A DNA stretch of 64,000 nt, taken from assembly GCA_020723965.1 (NCBI GenBank), contig DYHW01000001.1, forward strand, positions 482,587 through 546,586, read 5' to 3'. Position 1 is the first letter of the stretch, and each line of letters opens with the position of its first letter. A program made the translations under genes and the position numbers. The notes beneath the pieces are model-generated. The model searched no databases. It was given only the letters and a program-made list of their open reading frames with translations, and was not told the origin of the DNA. This DNA comes from Melioribacter sp. GTDB lineage: Bacteria > Bacteroidota > Ignavibacteria > Ignavibacteriales > Melioribacteraceae. This document shows positions 8,795 through 17,151 of the stretch, one piece after another.

Positions 8795-9958
8795 ATGAAT
8801 AATTTTTTTGTAATCGTGCTTGATGGAGTAGGAATTGGCGAACTGCCCGATGCAGAACACTATGGCGACAAAGGCAGCGATACGCTTTGTAATATGGCAG
8901 AAGCCGTTGGCGGGTTAAATATTCCGAATTTAGAAAAACTTGGGCTTGGTAATATTAAATCGATCAAAGGAGTGTCTAAGCAGTTAAAGCCGCTGGCTTC
9001 GTTCGGAAAACTTGCCGAAATTTCCGCCGGTAAAGATTCTACTTCAGGGCATTGGGAATTAGGCGGATTAAAAGTTGAAAAAGAATTTCCTCTTTATCCC
9101 CATGGATTTCCGCCTGAGGTCATAAATAAGTTTTTGAAAGAAACTGGACTAAATGGAATTTTAGGAAATTATCCGGCAAGTGGAACAGAAATAATTCAAA
9201 AACTTGGCGCAGAACATATACGAACCGGCTATCCTATAGTTTACACTTCTGCTGATTCCGTCTTTCAAATTGCTGCTCATGAAAATATTATTCCGCTTAA
9301 ACAACTTTATGAAATTTGCAGTATAGCGCGTGAAAAAGTTTTGATTGGGAATGACGAAGTTGGCAGAATAATTGCCCGCCCCTTCCTTGGCTCTAATGGA
9401 AATTTTGAACGATCTACAAACAGAAAAGATTTTTCGGTTGATCCACCGTCGCCAACAATTCTTGATTACTGTTCGAACGATGAAATAGAAACATACGGTA
9501 TTGGAAAAGTAAACGACCTTTTTAATTACAAAGGAATAAAACACCAGCTAAAAACAAAAAGTAACTTTGAAGGAATTGAAAAGATTATTCACTGTGCAAA
9601 AAAAGTGAAAGGCGCTTTTATATTTGCTAATCTTGTTGATTTTGATGTTTACTACGGGCATCGCAATGATCCTTTCGGTTTTCACAAAGCTCTTCAAGAA
9701 TTTGATGCTAAATTACCTGAACTATTAAATAGTTTGGACGAAACCGATCATCTAATATTTTGTTCTGATCACGGAAATGATCCTACAGATGTAAGCACAG
9801 ACCATACCCGCGAATACGTTCCGCTGCTCTATTACAAAAAAAATTATGATGGAAAAGATCTTGACATCAGAAATACTTTTGCAGATGTAGCCCAAACCGT
9901 AGCCCACTTTTTTAATCTGAATAACGATTTGAACGGCACAAGTTTTTTAAATGTGTAA
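8795..9958 (+). CDS. deoB: Phosphopentomutase
   Basis: DeoB interconverts ribose-1-phosphate and ribose-5-phosphate (and the deoxy forms) in nucleoside salvage. The 387-residue product belongs to the alkaline phosphatase superfamily: metal-binding VIVLDGVGIGELPDA at the N terminus, the phospho-acceptor threonine in KDSTSGHWEL (about residue 82) and the C-terminal metal motifs SDHGNDPT and STDHTREYVP. The length matches the shorter Bacillus-like form. It lies just downstream of the GAF protein. Confidence 0.95.
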   Translation: MNNFFVIVLDGVGIGELPDAEHYGDKGSDTLCNMAEAVGGLNIPNLEKLGLGNIKSIKGVSKQLKPLASFGKLAEISAGKDSTSGHWELGGLKVEKEFPLYPHGFPPEVINKFLKETGLNGILGNYPASGTEIIQKLGAEHIRTGYPIVYTSADSVFQIAAHENIIPLKQLYEICSIAREKVLIGNDEVGRIIARPFLGSNGNFERSTNRKDFSVDPPSPTILDYCSNDEIETYGIGKVNDLFNYKGIKHQLKTKSNFEGIEKIIHCAKKVKGAFIFANLVDFDVYYGHRNDPFGFHKALQEFDAKLPELLNSLDETDHLIFCSDHGNDPTDVSTDHTREYVPLLYYKKNYDGKDLDIRNTFADVAQTVAHFFNLNNDLNGTSFLNV

Positions 9959-10154
9959 TGAATTGATGTTAATACTTTACTTATGTTTTCTTTTCTATCT
10001 GATAAAATAGAAAGTAAAAGTTCTCTGAAAAATAAGAACAGTCATTTTTTAAAAAAAGACAAACAGCACAATTTTGCAGATAGTTCAACAATATCATTCT
10101 ATGATAAAAAATAATTTATATTATAAAAAAGCACTTAGTAGAGAAAGAATGAGA

Positions 10155-10183
10155 ATAGAGCTTTAAGCTCTATAAAATTTTTT
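10155..10183 (+). terminator. Perfect inverted repeat followed by a T run, possible deoB terminator
   Basis: ATAGAGCTT (10155-10163) pairs perfectly with AAGCTCTAT (10165-10173); ATAAAATTTTTT follows within ten bases. An outer pairing of GAGAAT with ATTCTC near 10196 could extend it. It lies 200 bases after deoB and before the candidate promoter of the next operon. The single-base loop is too tight, so the real hairpin would open a pair or two. Confidence 0.4.
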
Positions 10184-10264
10184 GAAAATTCTCTTGAGTT
10201 ACAATTTGACCATTTCAAAATTTTTTAATAAAGTTGCGACACGCTAACACAATAATTAGTTCTG

Positions 10265-10292
10265 TTGCAAAGATTTTACAATATGTTATCTT
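10265..10292 (+). promoter_or_regulatory. Candidate promoter for the microcompartment-sigA operon
   Basis: TTGCAA (10265-10270), a 16-base spacer and TATCTT (10287-10292, followed by G) lie about 70 bases before the first microcompartment gene. This is pattern matching only. Confidence 0.35.
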
Positions 10293-10362
10293 GTTTACAA
10301 TAAGTGAGTAATACAAAAAGAGTGGAATTAAAATTATCACACCAAAGAATTGAGAGGCTGAA

Positions 10363-10662
10363 TTGATACTTGGAAGAGTAATTGGTACCGTGTGGTCGAC
10401 CAGAAAAGATGAAAATCTTGTCGGAGCAAAATTTTTAATTGTTCGTCAAATTGATCTAGACTACAAGCCAAAAGAAGTAACAGTAATTGCTGTTGACAGT
10501 GTTGGCGCTGGAGTTGGAGAGGTTGTTATTGTTGCTCAGGGCAGTTCGGCTCGTCAAACAACTTTCACAAAAAACAAACCTGTTGATGCAGTTATTATGG
10601 CTATTGTTGATAAATTAGATATTTCAGTCAAAGATAAACAAAAAGAAACGGCAGCGGTGTAA
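10363..10662 (+). CDS. EutN/CcmL-family microcompartment vertex protein (first of two)
   Basis: Proteins of this family form pentamers that close the vertices of bacterial microcompartment shells. The 99-residue product has the family pattern: LGRVIGTVWSTRKDENLVGAK-type N-terminal strands, VAVDSVGAGVGEVVIVAQG with SSAR in the centre (about residues 43-65), and PVDAVIMAIVDKLDI at the end. The start is TTG. It overlaps the second copy by one base (TAATG). No shell hexamer (BMC-H) gene or encapsulated enzyme lies nearby, which is unusual. Confidence 0.88.
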   Translation: MILGRVIGTVWSTRKDENLVGAKFLIVRQIDLDYKPKEVTVIAVDSVGAGVGEVVIVAQGSSARQTTFTKNKPVDAVIMAIVDKLDISVKDKQKETAAV

Positions 10663-10931
10663 TGTTTCTTGGTCGAATAATTGGAACTATCTGGGCAACA
10701 AGAAAATATGATGCCGTTACAGGATACAAAATGCAGTTTGTTCAACCAATAGATGCAGATCAACATACAATTGGCGAACCTATAATTGCTTTAGACACCA
10801 TTGGTGCCGGACCGGGCGAAATAATTTTTTATGTTACAGCAAGCGAAGCAGTCATTCCTCTTGATGTTGATATGGCTCCGGTCGATGCTTCAATTGTTGG
10901 TATTGTCGATTCCATTAACGTTTCTGTCTAA
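10662..10931 (+). CDS. EutN/CcmL-family microcompartment vertex protein (second copy)
   Basis: This 89-residue paralogue of the preceding gene shares the FLGRIIGTIWATRK start, ALDTIGAGPGEIIFYV centre and VDASIVGIVDSINV end. The central SSAR of the first copy is replaced by ASEA, and the charged C-terminal tail is missing. The two may form a mixed pentamer; that is inference. It ends 12 bases before the sigma factor gene, so co-transcription with sigA is likely. Confidence 0.87.
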   Translation: MFLGRIIGTIWATRKYDAVTGYKMQFVQPIDADQHTIGEPIIALDTIGAGPGEIIFYVTASEAVIPLDVDMAPVDASIVGIVDSINVSV

Positions 10932-10943
10932 TAGGAAAAAATC

Positions 10944-11798
10944 GTGAAGATCACCAAGCAATTCACAAACCGAGATAGCCAATCTCTCGATAAATACCTT
11001 CAGGAAATTGGCAGGGTCGATTTGCTAACCCCTGATGAAGAGATAGACCTTGCACTAAGAATAAAACAGGGGGATCAACTAGCGCTCGAAAAACTTGTTA
11101 AAGCTAATCTTCGTTTTGTTGTTTCTGTTGCCAAGCAGTATCAGAATCAAGGATTAACCCTTGGCGATCTTATAAATGAGGGGAATCTCGGGTTGATTAA
11201 AGCGGCAAAACGTTTTGATGAAACACGCGGTTTCAAATTTATTTCGTATGCCGTGTGGTGGATCCGCCAATCGATTCTGCAGGCTCTCGCAGAACAATCT
11301 AGAATTGTCCGACTCCCTTTAAACAGAGTTGGCGCTTTAAATAAAATTGGAAGAGCTTATAGTAATTTAGAACAAGAATTTGAACGTGAACCAAGCCCGC
11401 AAGAAATTGCCCAAGAGCTTGATATGGATATTGCTGAAATTTCAGACGCTCTCAAAATTGCAGGCCGTGCGGTTTCGGTAGATGCGCCATTTACTACAGG
11501 AGAAGAAAACCGGCTCCTCGATATACTTGAAAATGATGAACAACCTTCTCCAGATTATTTTTTGATGACAGAATCGCTCAAAGGGGAAATCGAACGTGCA
11601 CTCTCAACGCTTTCTTTACGTGAAGCTGAAGTGATAAAACTCTACTTTGGTTTGAATAAAGAACACTCCCTTACGCTTGAAGAAATTGGAGAAAAATTTA
11701 ATCTTACACGCGAACGTGTTCGGCAGATAAAAGAAAAAGCAATTCGAAGATTGCGCCACGCATCGCGAAGTAAAAACTTAAGAGCTTATCTTGGCTAA
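10944..11798 (+). CDS. rpoD: Primary RNA polymerase sigma factor (sigma-70, short form)
   Basis: The 284-residue product has conserved region 1.2 ([19 protein letters not shown]), region 2 with the -10-binding segment ([18 protein letters not shown], about 104-121), region 3 and region 4 with the -35-binding helix-turn-helix ([20 protein letters not shown], about 241-260). It lacks the long regions 1.1 and NCR of E. coli RpoD, as is usual in Bacteroidota and Chlorobi. The start is GTG. It follows two microcompartment genes and is 12 bases upstream of an NlpC/P60 lipoprotein gene. Confidence 0.93.
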   Translation: MKITKQFTNRDSQSLDKYLQEIGRVDLLTPDEEIDLALRIKQGDQLALEKLVKANLRFVVSVAKQYQNQGLTLGDLINEGNLGLIKAAKRFDETRGFKFISYAVWWIRQSILQALAEQSRIVRLPLNRVGALNKIGRAYSNLEQEFEREPSPQEIAQELDMDIAEISDALKIAGRAVSVDAPFTTGEENRLLDILENDEQPSPDYFLMTESLKGEIERALSTLSLREAEVIKLYFGLNKEHSLTLEEIGEKFNLTRERVRQIKEKAIRRLRHASRSKNLRAYLG

Positions 11799-11810
11799 TA
11801 AGAAAAACTG

Positions 11811-12512
11811 ATGAATCTTTTTTCCATCAAAAAAATCATGCTTTTTTTATTTGCCGTTCTGATTTTTTTCAGCGGATGCTCTGCATCTAGTCCGTACAGA
11901 TTTAAGCAAAGCAGACCCGAGAAAGAAAAACCGCCTGCGGTTCGATTTACCCACGCAGATTCAATTACAAGCAAAAAAAATATAGAGCAAAAAAAAGAAA
12001 CGATCATAATTTCGGATCTGCCCGATTCATTAGATGAATTCGATGAACTTCCAATTGAAGAAAATCCAATCGATAAATCTAAGTTTGTGTCTAATCTAGA
12101 AAAACTCAAAAATTATAATCTCAGCTTAACTCCGCGCGAAAAAATTCTTCTTGAGGTAATTAAATTTTTAGACACGCCTTACAAATACGGCGGCAATAGC
12201 GATAGGGGAATCGATTGTTCAGCTTTCACCTTGCAAGTTTTTAAAAATTCCCTTTCACTGGATATGCCGCGCAACACACGCGAACAATATAGATTTGGTG
12301 AAAAAATTTCTCAAGATGAATTGAAGTTTGGCGATCTGGTTTTCTTTAATACGAGCAGAAGATCAAACCCCGGTCACGTTGGAATTTATCTTGGAGAAAA
12401 TCAATTTGCCCATGCAAGCCGTTCTCTCGGTGTAATTGTTTCATCTTTAGAAGAGACTTATTACAAAAAGAAATATGTTGGTGCCCGCCGGTTCATTCAG
12501 ATTAGTGAATAA
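11811..12512 (+). CDS. NlpC/P60 peptidoglycan hydrolase, lipoprotein
   Basis: The 233-residue product begins with a lipoprotein signal (hydrophobic 8-20, FSGC with Cys23). A disordered charged linker runs to about 105, and an NlpC/P60 domain fills the C terminus. Catalytic residues are visible: Cys136 in GIDCSAF, His189 in PGHVGIYLG and His201 in AHAS. Such enzymes cut the D-Glu to diamino-acid bond of cell wall peptides. It lies 12 bases after sigA and probably shares its transcript. Confidence 0.9.
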   Translation: MNLFSIKKIMLFLFAVLIFFSGCSASSPYRFKQSRPEKEKPPAVRFTHADSITSKKNIEQKKETIIISDLPDSLDEFDELPIEENPIDKSKFVSNLEKLKNYNLSLTPREKILLEVIKFLDTPYKYGGNSDRGIDCSAFTLQVFKNSLSLDMPRNTREQYRFGEKISQDELKFGDLVFFNTSRRSNPGHVGIYLGENQFAHASRSLGVIVSSLEETYYKKKYVGARRFIQISE

Positions 12513-12621
12513 CTTTATTGTGAATAGCTTTCCTATCCTATTTTCATCAAATCTCTAAATTGAAATTAAGAGCAGTTTGCCTTAATTTTAATTATTAACA
12601 AAAAATATTTCGGAGCGAACA

Positions 12622-14013
12622 ATGGAATTTAGAATTGAAACTGACACAATGGGTGAAATGAAAGTGCCGGTCGATAAGTATTACGGTGCGCAAACTGCAA
12701 GATCGTTAATGAATTTTAAAATTGGAGGCGAAAGATTTCCTGCTGAATTGATACGCGCACTTGGAATTGTAAAGAAAGCTGCTGCTCTTACAAACCATGA
12801 ATTAGGAAGTTTATCAAAAGAGAAATTGGAATTGATTCTTAAAGCTGCCGATGAAGTAATTGAAGGAAAATTAAATGACCATTTTCCGCTTGTGGTTTGG
12901 CAGACCGGAAGCGGCACACAAACAAACATGAATGCGAATGAAGTTATCTCAAACCGCGCTATTGAAATAGCCGGCGGTGTAATGGGAAGCAAAAAACCGA
13001 TTCACCCGAACGATGATGTAAACAAAGCACAATCTACAAACGATGCTTTTCCAACTTCAATTCATGTTGCTGCCGTTGAAGAAATCCACCGCCGTTTAAT
13101 CCCGATGGTAACTAAATTAAGAGATTCACTTGATGCAAAAGCAAAAGAGTTTAAAAACATTATTAAAATTGGCCGCACACATTTAATGGATGCAACTCCT
13201 CTAACTCTGGGTGATGAATTCAGTGGATATGCGATGCAGCTGACATATGGATTAGCCCGCATTAGCGATTCATTAAAACGATTATATGAAATTCCTCTTG
13301 GCGGAACTGCCGTTGGAACAGGTCTGAATGCGCATCCGGATTATGCTGTTAAAGTTGCTGAAAAAATATCAGATATTACCGGCATACAATTCAAAACGGC
13401 GCCGAACAAATTTGAAGCTATGGCTGGAAAAGATGCATTGGTAGAAATGAGCGGTGTATTAAAAACGCTTGCTGCCTCTTTGATGAAGATCGCAAATGAT
13501 ATTCGCTGGCTTGGTTCTGGTCCACGTTGTGGAATTGGCGAAATATCACTTCCCGAAAATGAACCCGGCAGCTCAATTATGCCGGGCAAAGTTAACCCAA
13601 CTCAATCCGAAGCTATGACAATGGTTTGCGCGCAGGTATTTGGGAATGATGTTACGGTTAACATTGCCGGCTCAAGCGGAAATTTTGAATTAAATGTTTT
13701 CATGCCTGTTATTGCTTTCAACATTCTTCAATCGATCAAGCTGCTTGCTGATGGATGCGAAAGCTTCAGCGAACATTGTGTTGAAGGAATTACAGCTAAC
13801 GAAGCGAACATCAAAAAACATCTTGAAAATTCTTTGATGCTTGTTACTTCTTTAAATCCGGTAATTGGTTATGACAATGCAGCAAAAGCGGCTAAAAAAG
13901 CACACAAAGAAAACAAAACTTTGAAAGAAGCAGTTTTAGAACTCGGGCTTTTAACTTCAGAAAAATTTGATGAAGTTGTTCGTCCAGAGAAAATGATTGG
14001 TCCAAGAAAATAA
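12622..14013 (+). CDS. fumC: Fumarate hydratase, class II
   Basis: FumC hydrates fumarate to L-malate in the citric acid cycle. The 463-residue product has the full set of superfamily motifs: [14 protein letters not shown] (about 97-110), [14 protein letters not shown] (about 184-197) and the signature loop [16 protein letters not shown] (about 316-331). GGAG lies eight bases before the ATG. It stands alone, with about 110 bases on either side. mdh lies elsewhere in the window (54.2 kb). Confidence 0.97.
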   Translation: MEFRIETDTMGEMKVPVDKYYGAQTARSLMNFKIGGERFPAELIRALGIVKKAAALTNHELGSLSKEKLELILKAADEVIEGKLNDHFPLVVWQTGSGTQTNMNANEVISNRAIEIAGGVMGSKKPIHPNDDVNKAQSTNDAFPTSIHVAAVEEIHRRLIPMVTKLRDSLDAKAKEFKNIIKIGRTHLMDATPLTLGDEFSGYAMQLTYGLARISDSLKRLYEIPLGGTAVGTGLNAHPDYAVKVAEKISDITGIQFKTAPNKFEAMAGKDALVEMSGVLKTLAASLMKIANDIRWLGSGPRCGIGEISLPENEPGSSIMPGKVNPTQSEAMTMVCAQVFGNDVTVNIAGSSGNFELNVFMPVIAFNILQSIKLLADGCESFSEHCVEGITANEANIKKHLENSLMLVTSLNPVIGYDNAAKAAKKAHKENKTLKEAVLELGLLTSEKFDEVVRPEKMIGPRK

Positions 14014-14128
14014 ATTTTGTAAAAGGGTTACATTAAAAATAGATGTTTGTTGTTTTTTTTTAATGCAGAGCAATGTTCGGCATAATGCAGCGGTAAAGTA
14101 ACGCTTACTATTTTTAGGAGGCAATAAA

Positions 14129-14449
14129 ATGAAACCGAATTTCAAACATAAAATACTCGTCCTGCCTCTTTTGTTTTTTCTATTCGGATTTGGGTGTTTC
14201 GGTTCAGAATCGGAGAAGAGCAATATGGAATTTACATTTGGAACTGTTAAGTATATCGATCTCGAAGGCGGTTTCTATGGAATTATTACAGATGACAATA
14301 AGCGTCTCGACCCAATCAACCTTGCAAAAGAATTTCAAACAGACGGCAAGCGGATTATGTTCAAATACAAAGAGAAAAAAGACTTGGTTAGTTTTCACAT
14401 GTGGGGAACAATTGTTGAAATTCTTGAGATCAAAGAGATAAAACAATAA
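14129..14449 (+). CDS. Small lipoprotein of unknown function
   Basis: This 106-residue product has a lipoprotein-type signal (hydrophobic 9-22, FGFGC with Cys at about 23). The mature part of about 80 residues is hydrophilic and looks like one small beta-rich domain (FGTVKYIDLEGGFYGIITDD). AGGAGG lies ten bases before the ATG. I do not recognise a family. It sits between fumC and another secreted protein of unknown function. Confidence 0.65.
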   Translation: MKPNFKHKILVLPLLFFLFGFGCFGSESEKSNMEFTFGTVKYIDLEGGFYGIITDDNKRLDPINLAKEFQTDGKRIMFKYKEKKDLVSFHMWGTIVEILEIKEIKQ

Positions 14450-14599
14450 ACAGTGAAAGAAATGAGCAATCCTAAAGTTGTTCAATAATTACATACGTAA
14501 TAGTTATGTAGCCGGCTAAGTGTAAATGGTGCGCATGCGGTAGATCTAGCGGCAGCTATTTTGCGACGGCTCTTATTGCAGTTTATAACGGGATATTTT

Positions 14600-15241
14600 A
14601 TGAATTCAAAATTTGCAAGCGAATTTTATATTAGAGCAATTTCGTGCCTAATACTTTTCATATTTCAATTTTCGATTGCTAGCGCTCAATCATCTACTCA
14701 AGAATATCTCGGTTGGCAAAAGTATATAAGCACAGTTCATAATATTTCTTTCTATTATCCAAAGAATTTTAAAATAAAGGAATTTGGTCCATCATCTTTG
14801 AACTTGAGCGGGTCTAAAGGGTTTGGGTGCGAAATAGATATTTCAAATATTGAAGAAATATATAAAATGATTACTCAGTTTAGTTCCGGACAAACTATTT
14901 CGAGCGATAAGATGAAAGAAGTTGCTTTTAACAGAGCAATGGCATACAACAGTGCCGATGGACCGGACGGTTCATACTACGGCAGCGATCCGATTATTGA
15001 TAAAGAATTCAAAACTTCGCAAGGTTTGAGAGCAATCAAGTTTTACATGACCGGCGTTACAGAAGATTATATTGCCGAAACAACTTCTAAAGTAAAAATC
15101 GGTCCATTTTACGGCGTGGATATTTCTTCTAAAAGCAGACGAACAGTTATTGTTATTATGTTTCAAACTGGAGAATTAGCTAACAGCGGCGAGGAAAAAT
15201 TGATGGATAAGATTGTGGAATCTATTTCAATTGTTAAATGA
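14600..15241 (+). CDS. Secreted protein of unknown function
   Basis: The likely start is ATG 14600 (MNSKFASEFYIRAI), since it places a signal peptide (hydrophobic about 14-28, cut after ASAQ). A TTA/CGA-rich stretch extends the frame upstream to 14561 without support. The mature part, about 180 residues, begins with a WQKYISTVHNISFYYPKNFK motif like those of PsbP-type or similar periplasmic domains; the resemblance is weak. The stop overlaps a possible ATG of the next frame, and the amidase gene follows at once. Confidence 0.6.
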   Translation: MNSKFASEFYIRAISCLILFIFQFSIASAQSSTQEYLGWQKYISTVHNISFYYPKNFKIKEFGPSSLNLSGSKGFGCEIDISNIEEIYKMITQFSSGQTISSDKMKEVAFNRAMAYNSADGPDGSYYGSDPIIDKEFKTSQGLRAIKFYMTGVTEDYIAETTSKVKIGPFYGVDISSKSRRTVIVIMFQTGELANSGEEKLMDKIVESISIVK

Positions 15242-15288
15242 ATGAATGGTGCATACTCTATTTTTTAATATCGTTTACAAGAAATTTT

Positions 15289-16119
15289 ATGAAAATAGCA
15301 TTGGTCCAACAGAAAGCATCGAACAATAAAGAAGTCAATATTCAGAAAGGAGTGGAAGCGGTTCGTAAAAGCGCATCTTCAGGCGCAAAAATAATTTGTT
15401 TTGCAGAATTAGCATTCACTCCGTTCTTCCCGCAAAAATCATCCGACAGAAAACCTCTCGATCTTTCTGAAACTATTCCGGGATCGACAACTGAGATTTT
15501 TTCCAAGTTAGCCAACGAATTAAATGTTGTGATAATATTAAATCTATATGAACGAGAAGGAGACAGAACATTTGATGCTTCGCCGGTTATTGATGCTGAC
15601 GGAAAAATTTTAGGCGTTACACGGATGATTCACATTACAGACTATGCATGTTTTCATGAAAAAGATTATTACACGCCCGGTGATACTGGAGCGCCGGTCT
15701 ACGAGACCAAATATGGAAAAGTTGGAGTGGCAATTTGCTATGACCGGCATTATCCAGAATACATGCGTGCGCTTGCGCTTAATGGAGCAGAAATTGTATT
15801 TGTGCCTCAAGCGGGAGCTGTTGGCGAATGGCCTGAAGGTCTTTATGAAGCAGAGATAAGAGTTGCCGCGTTTCAGAATGGATACTTTACTGCTCTATGT
15901 AATCGGGTTGGCGAAGAGGAATGTCTTACTTTTTCCGGCGAATCTTTTGTATCTGATCCCGATGGCGTTGTTATTGCACGCGCCGGATTAGTTACCGAAG
16001 AAATTTTGTTTTGCGATATTGACCTGAGTAAAATTATAAACTCGCATGCAAAGAAATTATTTATGAAAGACCGAAGAGCAGAACTTTATATAGATTGGTT
16101 CAATAACAAAATGAAATAA
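15289..16119 (+). CDS. Carbon-nitrogen hydrolase (nitrilase superfamily amidase)
   Basis: The 276-residue product has the catalytic Glu-Lys-Cys set: Glu in CFAELAFTPFF, Lys in a segment before the EKDYYTPGD motif, and Cys in VAICYDRHYPE. This pattern is close to N-carbamoyl-putrescine amidase and beta-ureidopropionase-type enzymes, but the substrate cannot be told from sequence alone. The start at 15289 (MKIALVQQKASNN) fits the family; the frame is open upstream to 15238 but that part does not match. No polyamine gene lies nearby. Confidence 0.82.
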   Translation: MKIALVQQKASNNKEVNIQKGVEAVRKSASSGAKIICFAELAFTPFFPQKSSDRKPLDLSETIPGSTTEIFSKLANELNVVIILNLYEREGDRTFDASPVIDADGKILGVTRMIHITDYACFHEKDYYTPGDTGAPVYETKYGKVGVAICYDRHYPEYMRALALNGAEIVFVPQAGAVGEWPEGLYEAEIRVAAFQNGYFTALCNRVGEEECLTFSGESFVSDPDGVVIARAGLVTEEILFCDIDLSKIINSHAKKLFMKDRRAELYIDWFNNKMK

Positions 16120-16133
16120 GGAAGTCTTTAGAA

Positions 16134-16796
16134 ATGCCGAATTTAGACGGAACCGTATCACTACTTATAGCATGTGTTGAATTTGTATTCATAATTAATT
16201 TGTTAATCTTTGCCGAGAAAAACCCGGTAAACAAACTTGTAATTTCTTTAATTGCGCTTCTATTCAGCTATCAGCTCATCGAGTTCCTAATTTGTTTTGC
16301 CGGTTGGAAAGAGCAAATTTTTATCTATCTCGCTTTTCTTAATATAACACTGTTGCCTCCGCTTGGTCTTTTTACAGTTTTAAAGTTTGCTGAGAAGCAA
16401 AAGAAGCATCACTATCTAATTTTTCTTCCGGCGCTGTTTTTCATAATCTTCTATCCTTTTGTTCTCGATCAGTTTGCAGTTACAAAGTGCACCGTATTAT
16501 ATGCTTCTTATCATTATCCGTTGGGACAGTTATACGCAACGTTTTATTATTTGCCTATAATTGCTTCGATAATAATATTAAACAAAAAGTGGGGCGCAGA
16601 ATCTGATCATCCAAAAAAAGTATTGACGCGAACATTTTTCTTCGGATATATTTTTACTTTTATTCCGGCAATGATCTTTGCGATCTTTTTTCCAGATTTT
16701 GTTACTGCGGTCGAAAGTTTATTGTGCAAACTTGCATTCGTATTGGCAACCTTCTTAACTTTCTTTGCGTTAAAGAATAAAACTATCTCTAAATAG
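16134..16796 (+). CDS. Multi-pass membrane protein of unknown function (histidine-kinase sensor-like)
   Basis: The 220-residue product has about seven hydrophobic helices and almost no soluble part. Spacing and length resemble the seven-helix N-terminal sensor regions found before some histidine kinases, but there is no kinase or cyclase domain behind it. It starts 14 bases after the amidase gene and ends eight bases before a small unknown gene, so the three are probably one transcript. Function unknown. Confidence 0.6.
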   Translation: MPNLDGTVSLLIACVEFVFIINLLIFAEKNPVNKLVISLIALLFSYQLIEFLICFAGWKEQIFIYLAFLNITLLPPLGLFTVLKFAEKQKKHHYLIFLPALFFIIFYPFVLDQFAVTKCTVLYASYHYPLGQLYATFYYLPIIASIIILNKKWGAESDHPKKVLTRTFFFGYIFTFIPAMIFAIFFPDFVTAVESLLCKLAFVLATFLTFFALKNKTISK

Positions 16797-16804
16797 GATT
16801 TTTT

Positions 16805-17143
16805 TTGTACGAGACGATAATTAACATCTATCTTGTAATTGAAAGTCGTTTTGTTACGGCTTTCAAAGCAAAAGCATATCAGTTAGAAGGAAGCGACGAA
16901 AAGAAGATACAATTCTTAAAAGAACACGCAAAAGAAGATTTCAAAAGCGCCTATCATTTTGATGCGCCGCAGAACAAGGGCGGCGAATTTATGCCGTATA
17001 AAAAATTTTCAAAACTCGAATCGCAAGGTATGCAATTCAAATTATTCGAAGAGATTTTTCAAAAGTTCAATGCTCCGCAAAACCCTTTAGTCTGCGTAAC
17101 GCCTGTAGTTGATGGCAAAATATTGATAAATGAAAATTCATAG
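16805..17143 (+). CDS. Small protein of unknown function
   Basis: A 112-residue soluble product with TTG start, preceded by AGGA at 16796-16799. It is rich in Lys, Phe and Gln, with no signal peptide or membrane segment. I do not recognise a family. It ends eight bases before transketolase with GGAG in the gap, which supports it being a real gene in the same transcript. Confidence 0.55.
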   Translation: MYETIINIYLVIESRFVTAFKAKAYQLEGSDEKKIQFLKEHAKEDFKSAYHFDAPQNKGGEFMPYKKFSKLESQGMQFKLFEEIFQKFNAPQNPLVCVTPVVDGKILINENS

Positions 17144-17151
17144 GAGTACTA

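Larger units (their letters stand above)
9959..10362 (+). other. Intergenic region, 404 bases, with a hairpin and a candidate promoter
   Basis: There is no coding sequence that I can support. The stretch is very AT-rich. It holds a perfect 9-bp inverted repeat near 10155-10173 and a candidate promoter near 10265-10292 that would serve the microcompartment genes and sigA; both are listed separately. Confidence 0.6.

Noticed and set aside
14070..14580. CG-richer stretches around two small secreted-protein genes, considered as integron attC sites
   Set aside because: No pair of inverse and core sites (RYYYAAC and GTTRRRY) at proper spacing, no integrase, and the genes do not share recombination-site ends.
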